From: Clostridiaceae bacterium DTU059
GTDB taxonomy: Bacteria; Bacillota; Clostridia; DSM-8532
DNA length: 51,243 nt
Direction of reading: 5' to 3'
NCBI GenBank assembly: GCA_001512555.1
Contig: LFSK01000160.1
Span: 12,627-63,869 of the forward strand
The notes beneath the pieces were generated by a model, which saw nothing but the letters and a program-made list of their open reading frames with translations, had not been told where the DNA came from and did not search any database. Position numbers and translations under genes: made by a program. Shown here in pieces: positions 16,935 through 25,731 of the stretch (the stretch's first letter is position 1; every line of letters starts with the position of its first letter).

Positions 16935-17113
16935 GGATATGAGCACTCCTTCAACTGATGCTTTGCTTTTCAGGTCTTTACAATCATATCACAGGAAGAG
17001 AAAATGACAAGCCCCAAACCACCTCATATAATGCCTTTTGAAGGTCGATATAGTTTATAGCGGGGAATGGATTCTTAACCGGGAATTGTAGCCAAATCGT
17101 AACCATTGTTTTA

Positions 17114-17142
17114 TATACAGAGCTCCTGAAGTCAGGTATAAT
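17114..17142 (+). promoter_or_regulatory. Probable promoter of the SpoIID-like gene
   Basis: TATAAT (17137-17142) preceded at 17 bp by TATACA (17114-17119), about 55 bp before the start at 17198. The -10 is perfect and the -35 weak. Confidence 0.45.
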
Positions 17143-17197
17143 GGTATTATTCGGGTTAAAGAATTTCATTGGCGTACTGAAGAAAAAGGGGTGCATC

Positions 17198-18871
17198 ATG
17201 AAGAGAAGGTCATTGATGTTCTTAATTGTTTTGATGGCTGTCTTTCTTGTTTTAGGAAACAATTACGCTCTTGCTTCCTCCTGGCCCGAAACGGTGAGAA
17301 TTGGCCTTTATTATGGCGGAAGCTCAGTAGCAAGTGTTTCCTTCAGTTCCAAATCAGGCCTTGAAGTGGGATCTTTCAGCAGCAACAGCTTTGATACTAT
17401 ACTGACAATGCAGGGAGGATCCTCGGTTATAGTCAGAAAGGACGCTTTTTTCATCAAATCCCCCAGCGGTATCACCAGTGCCTATGACCCCTCCGAGGGA
17501 AAACCCTTTGAAGGAGAAACCCTGGGCCCCTATCATATCCAGATAGGGGACAGTGTCCGGAATTACGACGAGGCGAGGGGCATGGCAGATGCTTTATTAA
17601 GCAATGGGATCATCGCCTATCCTGCTTTTGAAAATGGCTGGTATGTCTGGACCGGGTTCTATGCTGATTCTGAAACGGCAAGCCAGGAATTGGTGGATCT
17701 GGCCGACAAGCTGGGCACGTCTAACCTCAAACTGATATCACCCTCCAGTGCCAGACTCGTTGTTCAAAACAGCCATGCAGATCCGCTGCTGGTCTTCTCC
17801 GATGGCCAGTCAAGACTCCGGGTGCGGCCTCATAAAGCCAACAATCCCTATGTTCTCTCGGTGAACGGCAGACAGTACAGGGGCGAGTTTGAGATCAGAA
17901 GATATCTGGACAGCGATCTTACAGTGATTAATATTTTAGATATTGAGGAATACCTATATGGAGTAGTTCCCCAGGAGCTTGAGGCAACTGCGCCCCTGGA
18001 GGCCTTAAAGGCCCAGGCGGTTGCGGCAAGAACCTATGCCTACAGAAATATTGGCAAATACTCCAAGTGGGGTTTTGATATGGTGAATTCGGCCGGCGAC
18101 CAGGTATATGCTGGTTATGACGGCGAGAAGGCCGCCACCAACACGGCTGTTGATCAGACCAGGGGAAAGAAGGCGCTCTACAATGGCAGCCTGGCCTCCC
18201 TGTTCTACTTCAGCTCAAGCGGGGGCATGACTGAAGATAACGTAAACGTGTGGGGAACACCAATACCCTATCTCAAGAGCGTTCCCGATCCTTACGAGTC
18301 GGGCGATTCCTATAACTACAGCTGGAGCCGGACCTTTACTGCTGAAGAACTCAAGCAGATTTTGTTCTTGAGCGATGTGGATATCGGTGATATATTATCT
18401 GTGTCCATCGAAGAGGTTTCCGAAGCCGGAAGGCCGATTAAGCTGAAGTTTACGGGAACCAAAGGCCAGATTACATATTACAGGCAGGATGGAAGAACAG
18501 TGCTCGGATTGCCCAGTAATCTTTACACCATCAACTCCGGGAGCGGCTCCACCACCGCCTCCAGAACCAGTTACGTTGTAACATCAAGGGGTTTGGAGAG
18601 TGTTGATCTTCCGGGGAGCATGGTTGTAACAGGCTCAGGTACCAAGGTTCTCAGCGGTTCTGGTGCTTTCTCTGCGGTAGGCTCCAGCGGTGTATCGGTC
18701 ATATCGGGCGGTTCATCGACGCAGGTGAAGGATGGCGTCTATGTATTCACCGGCAGGGGCTGGGGTCATGGGGTTGGTATGAGCCAGGAGGGAGCCAAGG
18801 GCTTTGCCCGTCAGGGCTATACCTACGACCAGATTCTGAAGCACTACTTTACAGGAATCACTATTGAATAA
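17198..18871 (+). CDS. Secreted SpoIID/LytB-domain protein with SPOR-like region
   Basis: 557 aa from ATG 17198, which has AAAGGGGTG upstream. The signal peptide (MKRRSLMFLIVLMAVFLVLG) ends near ALASS. Residues about 110-180 look like a SPOR fold (GPYHIQIGDSVRNYDEARGMADAL, then GWYVWTGFY), which binds glycan denuded of stem peptides. The SpoIID/LytB domain follows (LDIEEYLYGVVPQELEATAP, then LKAQAVAARTYAY with the conserved Glu, then FSSSGGMTEDNVNVWG) and ends with GRGWGHGVGMSQEGAKGFA. SpoIID is a lytic transglycosylase; LytB is a modifier of amidase. This length and the SPOR part fit the vegetative or germination-type homologues and not SpoIID itself. Confidence 0.87.
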   Translation: MKRRSLMFLIVLMAVFLVLGNNYALASSWPETVRIGLYYGGSSVASVSFSSKSGLEVGSFSSNSFDTILTMQGGSSVIVRKDAFFIKSPSGITSAYDPSEGKPFEGETLGPYHIQIGDSVRNYDEARGMADALLSNGIIAYPAFENGWYVWTGFYADSETASQELVDLADKLGTSNLKLISPSSARLVVQNSHADPLLVFSDGQSRLRVRPHKANNPYVLSVNGRQYRGEFEIRRYLDSDLTVINILDIEEYLYGVVPQELEATAPLEALKAQAVAARTYAYRNIGKYSKWGFDMVNSAGDQVYAGYDGEKAATNTAVDQTRGKKALYNGSLASLFYFSSSGGMTEDNVNVWGTPIPYLKSVPDPYESGDSYNYSWSRTFTAEELKQILFLSDVDIGDILSVSIEEVSEAGRPIKLKFTGTKGQITYYRQDGRTVLGLPSNLYTINSGSGSTTASRTSYVVTSRGLESVDLPGSMVVTGSGTKVLSGSGAFSAVGSSGVSVISGGSSTQVKDGVYVFTGRGWGHGVGMSQEGAKGFARQGYTYDQILKHYFTGITIE

Positions 18872-18885
18872 ACAAGGAGACAGTC

Positions 18886-19380
18886 ATGATTTGGGTCTTG
18901 CTGATCATAACGATAATCGGCCTGGATCAGGTGACAAAGCACCTGATCCCTGTGGGAATCGATATCGAGATCATCAAAGGGTTCTTCTATATCACATATT
19001 GCGAAAACAGGGGAGCTGCCTTCAGCATCCTCCAAAACTTCCGGTGGGGGTTCATAGTCATCACCGTCATAGCTGTTGCCGCAATGATCTGGGTTATGAT
19101 CTCACAAAAACACGTTCTGGCAAGGCTATCCCTGTCCCTGCTCATAGGAGGGGCTCTTGGGAACATGATTGACCGGTTGTTTATGGGATATGTGGTGGAC
19201 TTTTTGAATTTCTACCCCTTTGGCTACGACTTTGCCATATTCAATGTTGCCGATATAAGCATCACCATCGGTGTTACGCTGTTGATCATCTATATCCTCT
19301 TCATCTATAAAGAACCGTCAGAAAGGAAAACTCCTGTTGCTGAAGAAGCAGAAGCGGATTTTCCGGGATCGGAGGACTGA
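18886..19380 (+). CDS. lspA: Lipoprotein signal peptidase (signal peptidase II)
   Basis: 164 aa with four membrane helices. The catalytic aspartates of this aspartyl protease are present: Asp96 in LGNMIDRLFMGYVVDFL and Asp123 in FAIFNVADISITIG. The NRGAAFSIL motif is near residues 41-49. It cleaves the signal peptide of diacylglyceryl-prolipoproteins before Cys, so it would process the lipoproteins in this window (PotD and the one at 1-146). AAGGAG precedes ATG 18886. It is followed 17 bp later by rluD, a very common pairing. Confidence 0.95.
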   Translation: MIWVLLIITIIGLDQVTKHLIPVGIDIEIIKGFFYITYCENRGAAFSILQNFRWGFIVITVIAVAAMIWVMISQKHVLARLSLSLLIGGALGNMIDRLFMGYVVDFLNFYPFGYDFAIFNVADISITIGVTLLIIYILFIYKEPSERKTPVAEEAEADFPGSED

Positions 19381-19397
19381 AAACAGAGGTTTTGGAG

Positions 19398-20333
19398 ATG
19401 GAAAGCCGCAAGTTGCAATTTTATACAGGGGAGGAAGATGCCGGGCTCAGGCTTGATGTCTGGCTGACAGCAAGGCTTGAGGATGTTACAAGAAGCTATG
19501 CCCAGAAGCTCATTAATGAAGGCCATGTGCTTGTTGACGACTCAGTTGTAAAGAGTGGTTTTAAGCTGAAAAAAGGCATGACTGTAAATGTACAGATTCC
19601 CGAGCCCGTTTCCGGTGAAGTTAAAGCTCAGGATATACCTCTAGACGTGGTCTACGAAGATGCTGACATCATAGTGATCAACAAACAGAAGGACATGGTG
19701 GTTCACCCTGCTGCCGGCAATTGGGACGGAACTCTTGTAAACGCCCTTCTGAATCATTGCGGGGATTCACTATCCGATATTAATGGTGTAATAAGGCCGG
19801 GCATTGTGCACCGGATCGACAAGGACACATCGGGACTTTTGGTGGTGGCAAAGAACAATACCTCCCACCTCAGGCTTTCTGAGATGCTGAAAAGGCATGA
19901 GATTGTACGCACCTATGAGGCCATAGTGGACGGAGTTCTAAAAGAGGATTCCGGCAAAATAGATGCCCCCATTGGCCGGCATCCCGTTAACCGGCTGAAG
20001 ATGGCTGTGACCTTTAAAAATGCAAAGGAAGCCATTACCCATTACTCTGTGCTGAAGCGCTATCCATCCCACACCTGGGTAAGGCTCAGACTCGAGACAG
20101 GAAGGACTCATCAAATCCGTGTTCACATGGCATATATCGGGCATCCTGTAACAGGGGATCCCCTCTACGGAAGAAAATGCAGCCTCATGGATACAGGCGG
20201 GCAGGTGCTCCATGCCCGATATCTTGAGTTCTTGCATCCCATCACCGGGCAGCCCATGTGCTTTGAGGCGCAGCTTCCCGAGTACTTCAAAGAATTGACA
20301 GACTTGCTGGAAGGATGGAAATCCAGGGGTTGA
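19398..20333 (+). CDS. rluD: 23S rRNA pseudouridine synthase, RluD family
   Basis: 311 aa. An N-terminal S4 RNA-binding domain spans about residues 14-75 (RLDVWLTARLEDVTRSYAQKLI). The RluA/RluD catalytic domain has HRIDKDTSGLLVVAK at 138-152, with catalytic Asp141, plus RLETGRTHQIRVHMAYIGHPV. It isomerises uridines in helix 69 or a related site of 23S rRNA. Start ATG 19398 was chosen (AGAGGT upstream) over TTG 19392. It follows lspA in an apparent operon. The exact target uridines cannot be read from sequence. Confidence 0.92.
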   Translation: MESRKLQFYTGEEDAGLRLDVWLTARLEDVTRSYAQKLINEGHVLVDDSVVKSGFKLKKGMTVNVQIPEPVSGEVKAQDIPLDVVYEDADIIVINKQKDMVVHPAAGNWDGTLVNALLNHCGDSLSDINGVIRPGIVHRIDKDTSGLLVVAKNNTSHLRLSEMLKRHEIVRTYEAIVDGVLKEDSGKIDAPIGRHPVNRLKMAVTFKNAKEAITHYSVLKRYPSHTWVRLRLETGRTHQIRVHMAYIGHPVTGDPLYGRKCSLMDTGGQVLHARYLEFLHPITGQPMCFEAQLPEYFKELTDLLEGWKSRG

Positions 20334-20381
20334 AAAGGGTTTCATGCCCTGTTATTGAGTGAGAAAACTTGAAATTTATTA

Positions 20382-20411
20382 TTGGACAGGTTCATTTCCA
20401 TAAGGTATAAT
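20382..20411 (+). promoter_or_regulatory. Promoter of the copZ-like gene
   Basis: TTGGAC (20382-20387), an 18-bp spacer and TATAAT (20406-20411), 30 bp upstream of ATG 20441. Confidence 0.65.
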
Positions 20412-20440
20412 TTCTTTGACTACTGTGAGGTGATACACAA

Positions 20441-20653
20441 ATGCAAAGCGAACATATAGCGTTTATTGTTGAGGAAATGTCCTGTGAACACTGTGTAAAA
20501 ACAATTAAGGAAAGGGTCTCCAGGCTCAACGGTGTTTATGAAGTATTGGTGGATCTTGAAGGAAAACGGGTAGTTGTGGAATATGATACCGAGAGATTGG
20601 ATGCAGAGACTATCAAGGGTACCATCGAGGACGCGGGATATACGGTTAAATAG
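20441..20653 (+). CDS. Heavy-metal-associated (HMA) domain protein, CopZ-like
   Basis: 70 aa, a single HMA domain with the metal-binding Cys-x-x-Cys in EEMSCEHCVKTIKERV, and the family end pattern GTIEDAGYTVK. Such proteins carry Cu(I) or a similar soft metal in the cytosol to a P1B-ATPase. No copper ATPase or CsoR is adjacent, so the partner must lie elsewhere. GAGGTGAT precedes the ATG. It is a monocistronic unit with its own promoter and a terminator at 20663-20692. Confidence 0.88.
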   Translation: MQSEHIAFIVEEMSCEHCVKTIKERVSRLNGVYEVLVDLEGKRVVVEYDTERLDAETIKGTIEDAGYTVK

Positions 20654-20662
20654 CAAAAGAGA

Positions 20663-20692
20663 AAATGCCTGTCACTGCATGGACGGGCATTT
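20663..20692 (+). terminator. Probable terminator of the copZ-like gene
   Basis: AAATGCCTGTC (20663-20673) pairs with GACGGGCATTT (20682-20692), with one G-T pair, and is followed by a short AT stretch. The T run is weak. Confidence 0.6.
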
Positions 20693-20825
20693 ATGCTGAG
20701 TGCGGGGATGACGGCTTCACGGGTCTCATTCCTGCCTGACTGTCATGGATGATATTTATCGGTTTTTATGGTAAATTATTAATAGGCATGCAGCGCTAAT
20801 ATAATTCTGGCCTGGAGGTTTCATA

Positions 20826-21203
20826 ATGTATCTTCTTGGAAACCTGATCTGGATGATTTTTGGCGGGATTGTATCCTTCGCATTATGGGCAGTGGCAGGC
20901 CTTATTTGCTGCCTGACCATTGTGGGAATACCCTTTGGCATCCAATGCCTGAAAATAGCCTTTTTCATCCTGTGGCCCTTCGGCAAGGATGTTGAAATCG
21001 GCAGGTTCGGGATAGGCGGTTTTGTTGGGAACCTGATCTGGATCATGGTTCTCGGCTGGGGTCTGAGCGTGACCCATTTGGTGATCGGTCTTGTTTTCTG
21101 CATTACAATAATCGGAATTCCGTTCGGCAAGCAGCATTTCAAGTTTGCCAAGCTTGCTTTGGTGCCTTTTGGGGCCAGAATATATACAAAAAACTGGATC
21201 TAA
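20826..21203 (+). CDS. YccF-domain inner-membrane protein
   Basis: 125 aa made of two YccF repeats: LGNLIWMIFGGIVSFALWAV with IVGIPFGIQCLKIA, and VGNLIWIMVLGWGL with IIGIPFGKQHFKFA. The hydrophobic segments form about four membrane helices. The IPFG signature in each repeat identifies the family; its function is unknown. GGAGG precedes ATG 20826. nadD starts 13 bp after its stop, so the two may be transcribed together. Confidence 0.88.
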   Translation: MYLLGNLIWMIFGGIVSFALWAVAGLICCLTIVGIPFGIQCLKIAFFILWPFGKDVEIGRFGIGGFVGNLIWIMVLGWGLSVTHLVIGLVFCITIIGIPFGKQHFKFAKLALVPFGARIYTKNWI

Positions 21204-21216
21204 GGGGGTTTACCGA

Positions 21217-21822
21217 TTGATTGGTATCATGGGGGGAACCTTCAATCCCATCCATTACGGACACCTGTTGATGTGTGAGCATATCAGGGAGGAATTCAAC
21301 CTGGAGAAAATTCTATTTGTACCTGCAAAAAGCCCGCCCCACAAGGGTTCTGCAGAGATCGCAGAAACGGAGCACAGGATGGAAATGGTGGGGATGGCCA
21401 TACAGGACAATCCCTGTTTTGAGCTCTGTGATGTGGAAATGAGGATGGAAGGGCCTTCCTATACCGTTGAAACCCTCAAGGTTCTGGCAGAGGAGTACGG
21501 TGAGGAGAACAGGTTATGCCTGATTATTGGAGCCGATTCATTGGTTCAGTTCACTGGATGGAAGCGGTATGAGGAAATACTCGGTATGGCTGATATCATT
21601 GTGGCAAGAAGACCGGATACAAAGAACCGACTGTTGGATCTGACCGTTGCCAGGATGAAGGCCGATCACAACGCGAGGATTTTCCTTTCCGGAGCCACTG
21701 CCCTGGACTTTTCATCCACCAGGATCAGGAACCGCATCAAGGAAGGTTTGTCCATCAGGTACATGGTTCCGGAGTGTGTGGAAAGCTACATCTATGAACA
21801 CGAACTTTATGCGGTGAAATGA
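21217..21822 (+). CDS. nadD: Nicotinate-nucleotide adenylyltransferase
   Basis: 201 aa from TTG 21217, which has AAGGGGG upstream; a longer frame from 21145 would overlap yccF. It transfers AMP from ATP to nicotinate mononucleotide in NAD synthesis. Nucleotidyltransferase motifs: GIMGGTFNPIHYGHLLMCE near the N-terminus, the substrate loop LFVPAKSPPHK, and the C-terminal DFSSTRIRNRIKEG. It overlaps the next gene, yqeK, by 4 bp, a conserved Firmicutes order. Confidence 0.93.
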   Translation: MIGIMGGTFNPIHYGHLLMCEHIREEFNLEKILFVPAKSPPHKGSAEIAETEHRMEMVGMAIQDNPCFELCDVEMRMEGPSYTVETLKVLAEEYGEENRLCLIIGADSLVQFTGWKRYEEILGMADIIVARRPDTKNRLLDLTVARMKADHNARIFLSGATALDFSSTRIRNRIKEGLSIRYMVPECVESYIYEHELYAVK

Positions 21823-22415
21823 CGGTGGGTGAAATGCAGCTGGAACAAATCCTTGAAAAACTATCATCCTCGCTGACAGAAAAAAGGTATATCCACTCCC
21901 TCAGTGTGGCCGAAATAGCCGTAAAAATGGCAGAGCATTATGGTGTGGACGGCAAAAAGATATATATAGCAGGCCTGCTGCACGATTGCGGTAAGTTTTG
22001 CAAAGGGGACATGGCACGTGAGTTCGCCCAAAGAATTGGCTACGAGCCTGATAAGATAGAATTGCTGCAGCCAGGTTTGCTCCATGGTATTATAGGGGAG
22101 CATATAGCGCGGCGGGAATATGGTATTACAGATCCGGAGATACTTGAGTCCATCAAATGGCATACCACCGGAAGGCCGGGTATGTCTGTATTTGAGAAAA
22201 TTATCTATATTGCCGACTATATAGAACCTGACCGCAACTTTATGGGTATAGAGTCCATGAGAAAAGAGGCTTTCCGGAACCTTGACCGGTGTATTGTATT
22301 ATGTGCCGACAGCACCATACGCTATATTACCGACAATGGATACCTGTTGCATCCAAGGACTGTTGAAACAAGAAACCACAGCCTGTTAGCCTTAAAGGCT
22401 TCAAACATGGCTTAA
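21819..22415 (+). CDS. yqeK: HD-domain diadenosine tetraphosphatase YqeK
   Basis: 198 aa. HD-superfamily metal ligands: His in YIHSLSVAEIA, His-Asp in GLLHDCGKFCKG, His in LLQPGLLHGIIG, and the distal Asp in IIYIADYIEPDR. Firmicute YqeK hydrolyses Ap4A symmetrically to two ADP. The start at 21819 overlaps nadD by 4 bp (ATGA). In most relatives rsfS follows; here an MgtC-like gene follows instead. Confidence 0.92.
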   Translation: MTVGEMQLEQILEKLSSSLTEKRYIHSLSVAEIAVKMAEHYGVDGKKIYIAGLLHDCGKFCKGDMAREFAQRIGYEPDKIELLQPGLLHGIIGEHIARREYGITDPEILESIKWHTTGRPGMSVFEKIIYIADYIEPDRNFMGIESMRKEAFRNLDRCIVLCADSTIRYITDNGYLLHPRTVETRNHSLLALKASNMA

Positions 22416-22428
22416 AAAAGGTGTGGTG

Positions 22429-23127
22429 ATGACTTTGAGCTGGCATCTGTTTCAATTTGACCCACAGTATATATTAGTAATAGCCGCCCGGCTTCTGGTG
22501 GCATGTGTACTGGGAGGGATAGTGGGGTTCGAGCGCGAACACACCCGTCATAAACCGGCAGGCTTCAGGACACATATCCTGGTTTGTATGGGAGCCAGCC
22601 TGGTTACCATGATTTCCGAGTTTGCTTTTATGGCTTTCAGTGATGTTGTTAACGTTGACCCTACCAGAATCGGCGCCCAAGTGGTAAGCGGCATCGGTTT
22701 TCTGGGAGCGGGAGCCATCATCCGGCATGGGATTTCTGTGCGGGGTATTACAACCGCCGCCAGCATCTGGACTGTGGCATGTGTCGGGATTGCCTGTGGT
22801 ATGGGGTTTTACACCGCCGCCCTTCTGGCTACCTTTTTGATATGGGCGGTATTGACATATTTGAAGATTTTCAAGAAGAGAATGCCTGTTAGGAAATTAA
22901 CCCTGGCTCTGATCATTGAGGCCATTGAGGCTGATATCCGTGAAGTTTCCTGGGATAAGGAACTTAAGGATCTGGGGCTGAAGCTTGAAAGCATGGACAT
23001 ATCAAGAAGCAACGGGAAACTCCTCCACAAAATAATCTGCAAGACTGTTAAAGAAGGGAATATAGATGTGGAGGCAATAGTGAAACGGTTAATGAATATC
23101 AACGGGGTTATCCGTGTATCATTATAA
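22429..23127 (+). CDS. MgtC/SapB-family membrane protein
   Basis: 232 aa from ATG 22429; upstream in-frame GTGs are alternatives. The N-terminal half has 4-5 helices with the family core GGIVGFEREHTRHKPAGFRT, the DPTRIGAQVVSGIGFLGAGA stretch and GITTAASIWTVACVGIACG. The C-terminal ~90 residues form a soluble ACT-like domain. MgtC proteins affect magnesium homeostasis and inhibit the F-ATPase in pathogens; in Clostridia the role is open. It begins 13 bp after yqeK. Confidence 0.85.
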   Translation: MTLSWHLFQFDPQYILVIAARLLVACVLGGIVGFEREHTRHKPAGFRTHILVCMGASLVTMISEFAFMAFSDVVNVDPTRIGAQVVSGIGFLGAGAIIRHGISVRGITTAASIWTVACVGIACGMGFYTAALLATFLIWAVLTYLKIFKKRMPVRKLTLALIIEAIEADIREVSWDKELKDLGLKLESMDISRSNGKLLHKIICKTVKEGNIDVEAIVKRLMNINGVIRVSL

Positions 23128-23231
23128 ATACCGGCTGGCCAAAAACTGGCAAAACCGGCCGGCCTGCAGTGGTTCTCAACGGGAACAGGCCGCAGACCGC
23201 ATTTGAATTTGAGCTGAAGGAGTTGTTTTGT

Positions 23232-23849
23232 TTGGAGCAACAAAAAAAGAAAAGCATTGGCAGAGAGATACTCGAGTGGGTCATACTCATTATTGCGGCG
23301 TTCCTGATCGCTTCCATCATCCAAAGCCAGTTGTTTGCCCTTACCGAGGTTAACATGACCTCCATGATGGATACCCTGGTGCAGGGAGACAAACTGATTA
23401 TGAGCAAGCTGGCCTATGCATCCAATGAACCCCAAAGGGGCGATATCATCATATTTTTAAGGGATGAGTCCGTGAACGGGGTTATAGGGAGGATGGGCAT
23501 ATACATATCCGATGTGGCCTTAAAGCTGAAAGGCGATTTCAGGAGGAACAGGCTGATAAAGCGGGTTATCGGTATTCCAGGCGATAAGGTTGAAATACGG
23601 AATAATGTGCTGTATATCAACGATGAACCCGTGACCGAGGATTATGCCCGCATTGATCCGGGACTGGGGATCGTGCCAAATGGCAGCATGGATCCGGTTG
23701 TAGTCCAAAAGGGCCAGTTGTTCGTCCTGGGTGACAACAGGGGACAAAGTATGGACAGCAGGAATTTTGGTGTTATTGATATGGAATGGGTTGAGGGAAA
23801 GGCCATATTCAGGATTCTTCCCTTTGATAAATTTGGAAAGATCGAATAA
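23232..23849 (+). CDS. lepB: Type I signal peptidase
   Basis: 205 aa from TTG 23232, with AAGGAG 9 nt upstream; the frame is open further back but lacks a site. One N-terminal membrane helix (ILEWVILIIAAFLIASII) is followed by the catalytic Ser44 in VNMTSMMDTLVQGD, Lys110 in NRLIKRVIGIPGDKV, and the late box FVLGDNRGQSMDSRNFG. It removes Sec and Tat signal peptides outside the membrane. The usual SMxPTL motif reads SMMDTL here, a minor deviation. A strong terminator follows. Confidence 0.92.
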   Translation: MEQQKKKSIGREILEWVILIIAAFLIASIIQSQLFALTEVNMTSMMDTLVQGDKLIMSKLAYASNEPQRGDIIIFLRDESVNGVIGRMGIYISDVALKLKGDFRRNRLIKRVIGIPGDKVEIRNNVLYINDEPVTEDYARIDPGLGIVPNGSMDPVVVQKGQLFVLGDNRGQSMDSRNFGVIDMEWVEGKAIFRILPFDKFGKIE

Positions 23850-23868
23850 TGACCCTCACAAAAAATTG

Positions 23869-23893
23869 CCGGGGATTTTCCCCGGTTTTTTTT
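23869..23893 (+). terminator. Strong terminator after lepB
   Basis: CCGGGGA (23869-23875), a TTT loop, TCCCCGG (23879-23885) and eight Ts (23886-23893). It separates the housekeeping block from the polyamine block. Confidence 0.95.
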
Positions 23894-23929
23894 ACCTTTT
23901 TTCTGTCGCAAAAAAATTTATTTTAGTAG

Positions 23930-23958
23930 TTGACAATGAGAAGAAACAGTGCAATAAT
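23930..23958 (+). promoter_or_regulatory. Promoter of the XRE-cupin regulator and pot operon
   Basis: TTGACA (23930-23935), 17-bp spacer, AATAAT (23953-23958). It lies 11 bp before the first of two palindromic operator candidates, so a bound repressor would block initiation or early elongation. Confidence 0.7.
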
Positions 23959-23968
23959 GATTCTTGCT

Positions 23969-24028
23969 GTTTAGTAAAAGTAAACAACTTGTCATGCAAT
24001 AGCTTGACATTGTTTAGTTTTATTAAAC
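23969..24028. promoter_or_regulatory. Two palindromic operators GTTTA-N7-TAAAC
   Basis: The 17-bp pattern GTTTA-N7-TAAAC occurs at 23969-23985 and again at 24012-24028, 43 bp apart centre to centre (about four helical turns), between the promoter and the regulator gene. The spacers differ (GTAAAAG and GTTTTAT), so the arms are the conserved part. This fits a dimeric XRE-family repressor that controls its own operon. Confidence 0.6.
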
Positions 24029-24107
24029 TCCAGAAAATTAAGGATTACGGCTGCAGGGCAAACGCTGAACACAAGTACATTGAATGTTTTTGCCGGAGGA
24101 AGATGCC

Positions 24108-24647
24108 ATGTCAATAGGGGAAAAAATAAAAAGACTCAGACTGGCTAATGATATGACTCAGGAGGAACTGGCAGACAGATGCGAGCTCACAAAGGGTTAC
24201 ATATCCCAATTGGAGCGTGACCTGACCTCGCCATCCATCTCAACCCTACAGGATATTCTGGAATGCCTGGGTTCAAGCCTTCAGGATTTCTTCAGTGATG
24301 AAGAGGATGAGCCGGTTGTATTCAAAGGGAACGACTTTTTCGTGAAGGAAATGCCCGAGGAGGGATATGCCATCCACTGGGTCGTACCCAATTCCAACAG
24401 GCGGGCAATGGAACCCATCATTGTTGAGATTCAGCCCGGATGCTCGGTTTGGGAAGACACCCCCCATCAGGGTGAAGAGTTTGGCATGGTGCTCAGCGGG
24501 AGCATACAGCTTCTTCTGGGTAAAGAGCGGATGCGCATGAGAAAGGGAGACTGCTTTTATTTCAAGCCAGACAGAAACCATTGTATTAAAAACACCGGCA
24601 GATCTGTAGCCAAGGTATTGTGGATATCATCGCCACCAAGCTTCTAG
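24108..24647 (+). CDS. XRE-family regulator with C-terminal cupin
   Basis: 179 aa from ATG 24108, with GGAGGAAG upstream. Residues about 5-60 are an XRE helix-turn-helix ([20 protein letters not shown], then [16 protein letters not shown]). Residues about 105-175 form a cupin_2 barrel with [20 protein letters not shown] and [11 protein letters not shown]. This HTH-cupin layout is that of PuuR and related sensors of polyamines or amino acids. The gene directly precedes potABCD, so it most likely responds to intracellular polyamine and controls uptake. It is preceded by two palindromes that are good operator candidates. Confidence 0.88.
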   Translation: MSIGEKIKRLRLANDMTQEELADRCELTKGYISQLERDLTSPSISTLQDILECLGSSLQDFFSDEEDEPVVFKGNDFFVKEMPEEGYAIHWVVPNSNRRAMEPIIVEIQPGCSVWEDTPHQGEEFGMVLSGSIQLLLGKERMRMRKGDCFYFKPDRNHCIKNTGRSVAKVLWISSPPSF

Positions 24648-24678
24648 TCCGGATTACACAGTGGATCGGGGGATTGTG

Positions 24679-25731
24679 ATGGAAAAGTATATTATTGAAC
24701 TGAAGAATCTGAGTAAGTCATATAACGGCGTGAAGGTCGTTAACTCAATTGATCTTAAGATAAGGGAAAACGAATTCGTTACACTGCTTGGCCCCAGCGG
24801 ATGCGGCAAGACTACAACGCTGCGCATGATTGGGGGCTTTGAAGATCCGGACGAAGGCGAGATCCTTTTTGAAGGCAAGCTCTTAAACCCGGTGCCTCCC
24901 TACAAGAGAAATATAAACACGGTTTTCCAAAGATATGCACTTTTTCCCCATATGAATGTGTTTGAAAACGTGGCCTTTGGGCTCAGGATAAAGAAACTGC
25001 CCAAGGACGAGATAGTGGAAAGAGTGGAGAGAATGCTCAAGATGATGGATCTTGAGAACTTCGGAAAACGCCATGTGGATTCTTTGAGCGGCGGCCAGCA
25101 GCAGCGTGTGGCCATTGCCCGCGCCCTGGTAAACGAGCCGAAGGTGCTTCTTCTGGATGAGCCTTTGGGAGCTCTGGACCTGAAGTTGCGCAAGGAAATG
25201 CAGATTGAGCTTTTGGATATGCAGCGGAGTGTCGGGATTACTTTCATATATGTCACCCATGACCAGGAGGAGGCCCTGACCATGTCGGACACCGTTGTTG
25301 TAATGAATCAGGGTCACATTCAGCAGGTAGGAACCCCCGAGGACATTTACAATGAGCCCAACAACCGCTTTGTAGCTGATTTTATTGGTGAAAGCAATAT
25401 AATTGAAGCCATTATGCTGGAGGATAAAAAGGTCAGATTTGATGACCACACCTTCGATTGCGTGGATGTCGGTTTTGGACAAAACGAGCCGGTGGATGTG
25501 GTCATAAGACCAGAGGACCTCCAGATAGTAACCGATCCCGAGAAGGGGATGCTTCAGGGTACCGTGATATCTGTGGTCTTCAAGGGAGTACATTATGAGA
25601 TGCTCATCGAGAATGAATACAGAGAATACATGGTACACAGCACCCTGATGTTCCCTGAAGGCAGCAGGGTTGGAATGAATGTTCAGCCTGTGGATATTCA
25701 TGTCATGAAGAGGGAGGGCCATAAGTCATGA
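24679..25731 (+). CDS. potA: Spermidine/putrescine ABC transporter ATP-binding protein
   Basis: 350 aa from ATG 24679. ABC ATPase: Walker A GPSGCGKT at 38-45, signature [15 protein letters not shown], Walker [18 protein letters not shown]-loop [13 protein letters not shown], and a C-terminal TOBE-type domain ([15 protein letters not shown]). The ATPase energises polyamine import with PotB and PotC. It overlaps potB by 4 bp, so the operon is translationally coupled. Confidence 0.95.
   Translation: MEKYIIELKNLSKSYNGVKVVNSIDLKIRENEFVTLLGPSGCGKTTTLRMIGGFEDPDEGEILFEGKLLNPVPPYKRNINTVFQRYALFPHMNVFENVAFGLRIKKLPKDEIVERVERMLKMMDLENFGKRHVDSLSGGQQQRVAIARALVNEPKVLLLDEPLGALDLKLRKEMQIELLDMQRSVGITFIYVTHDQEEALTMSDTVVVMNQGHIQQVGTPEDIYNEPNNRFVADFIGESNIIEAIMLEDKKVRFDDHTFDCVDVGFGQNEPVDVVIRPEDLQIVTDPEKGMLQGTVISVVFKGVHYEMLIENEYREYMVHSTLMFPEGSRVGMNVQPVDIHVMKREGHKS

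Noticed and set aside
22809-23435. Minus-strand frame of 208 codons across mgtC and lepB
   Set aside because: Antisense to two clear genes and spans their gap; no motif.
24883-25722. Long minus-strand open frame (279 codons) over potA
   Set aside because: Fully antisense to a well-supported ABC ATPase gene; no family motif and no ribosome site.
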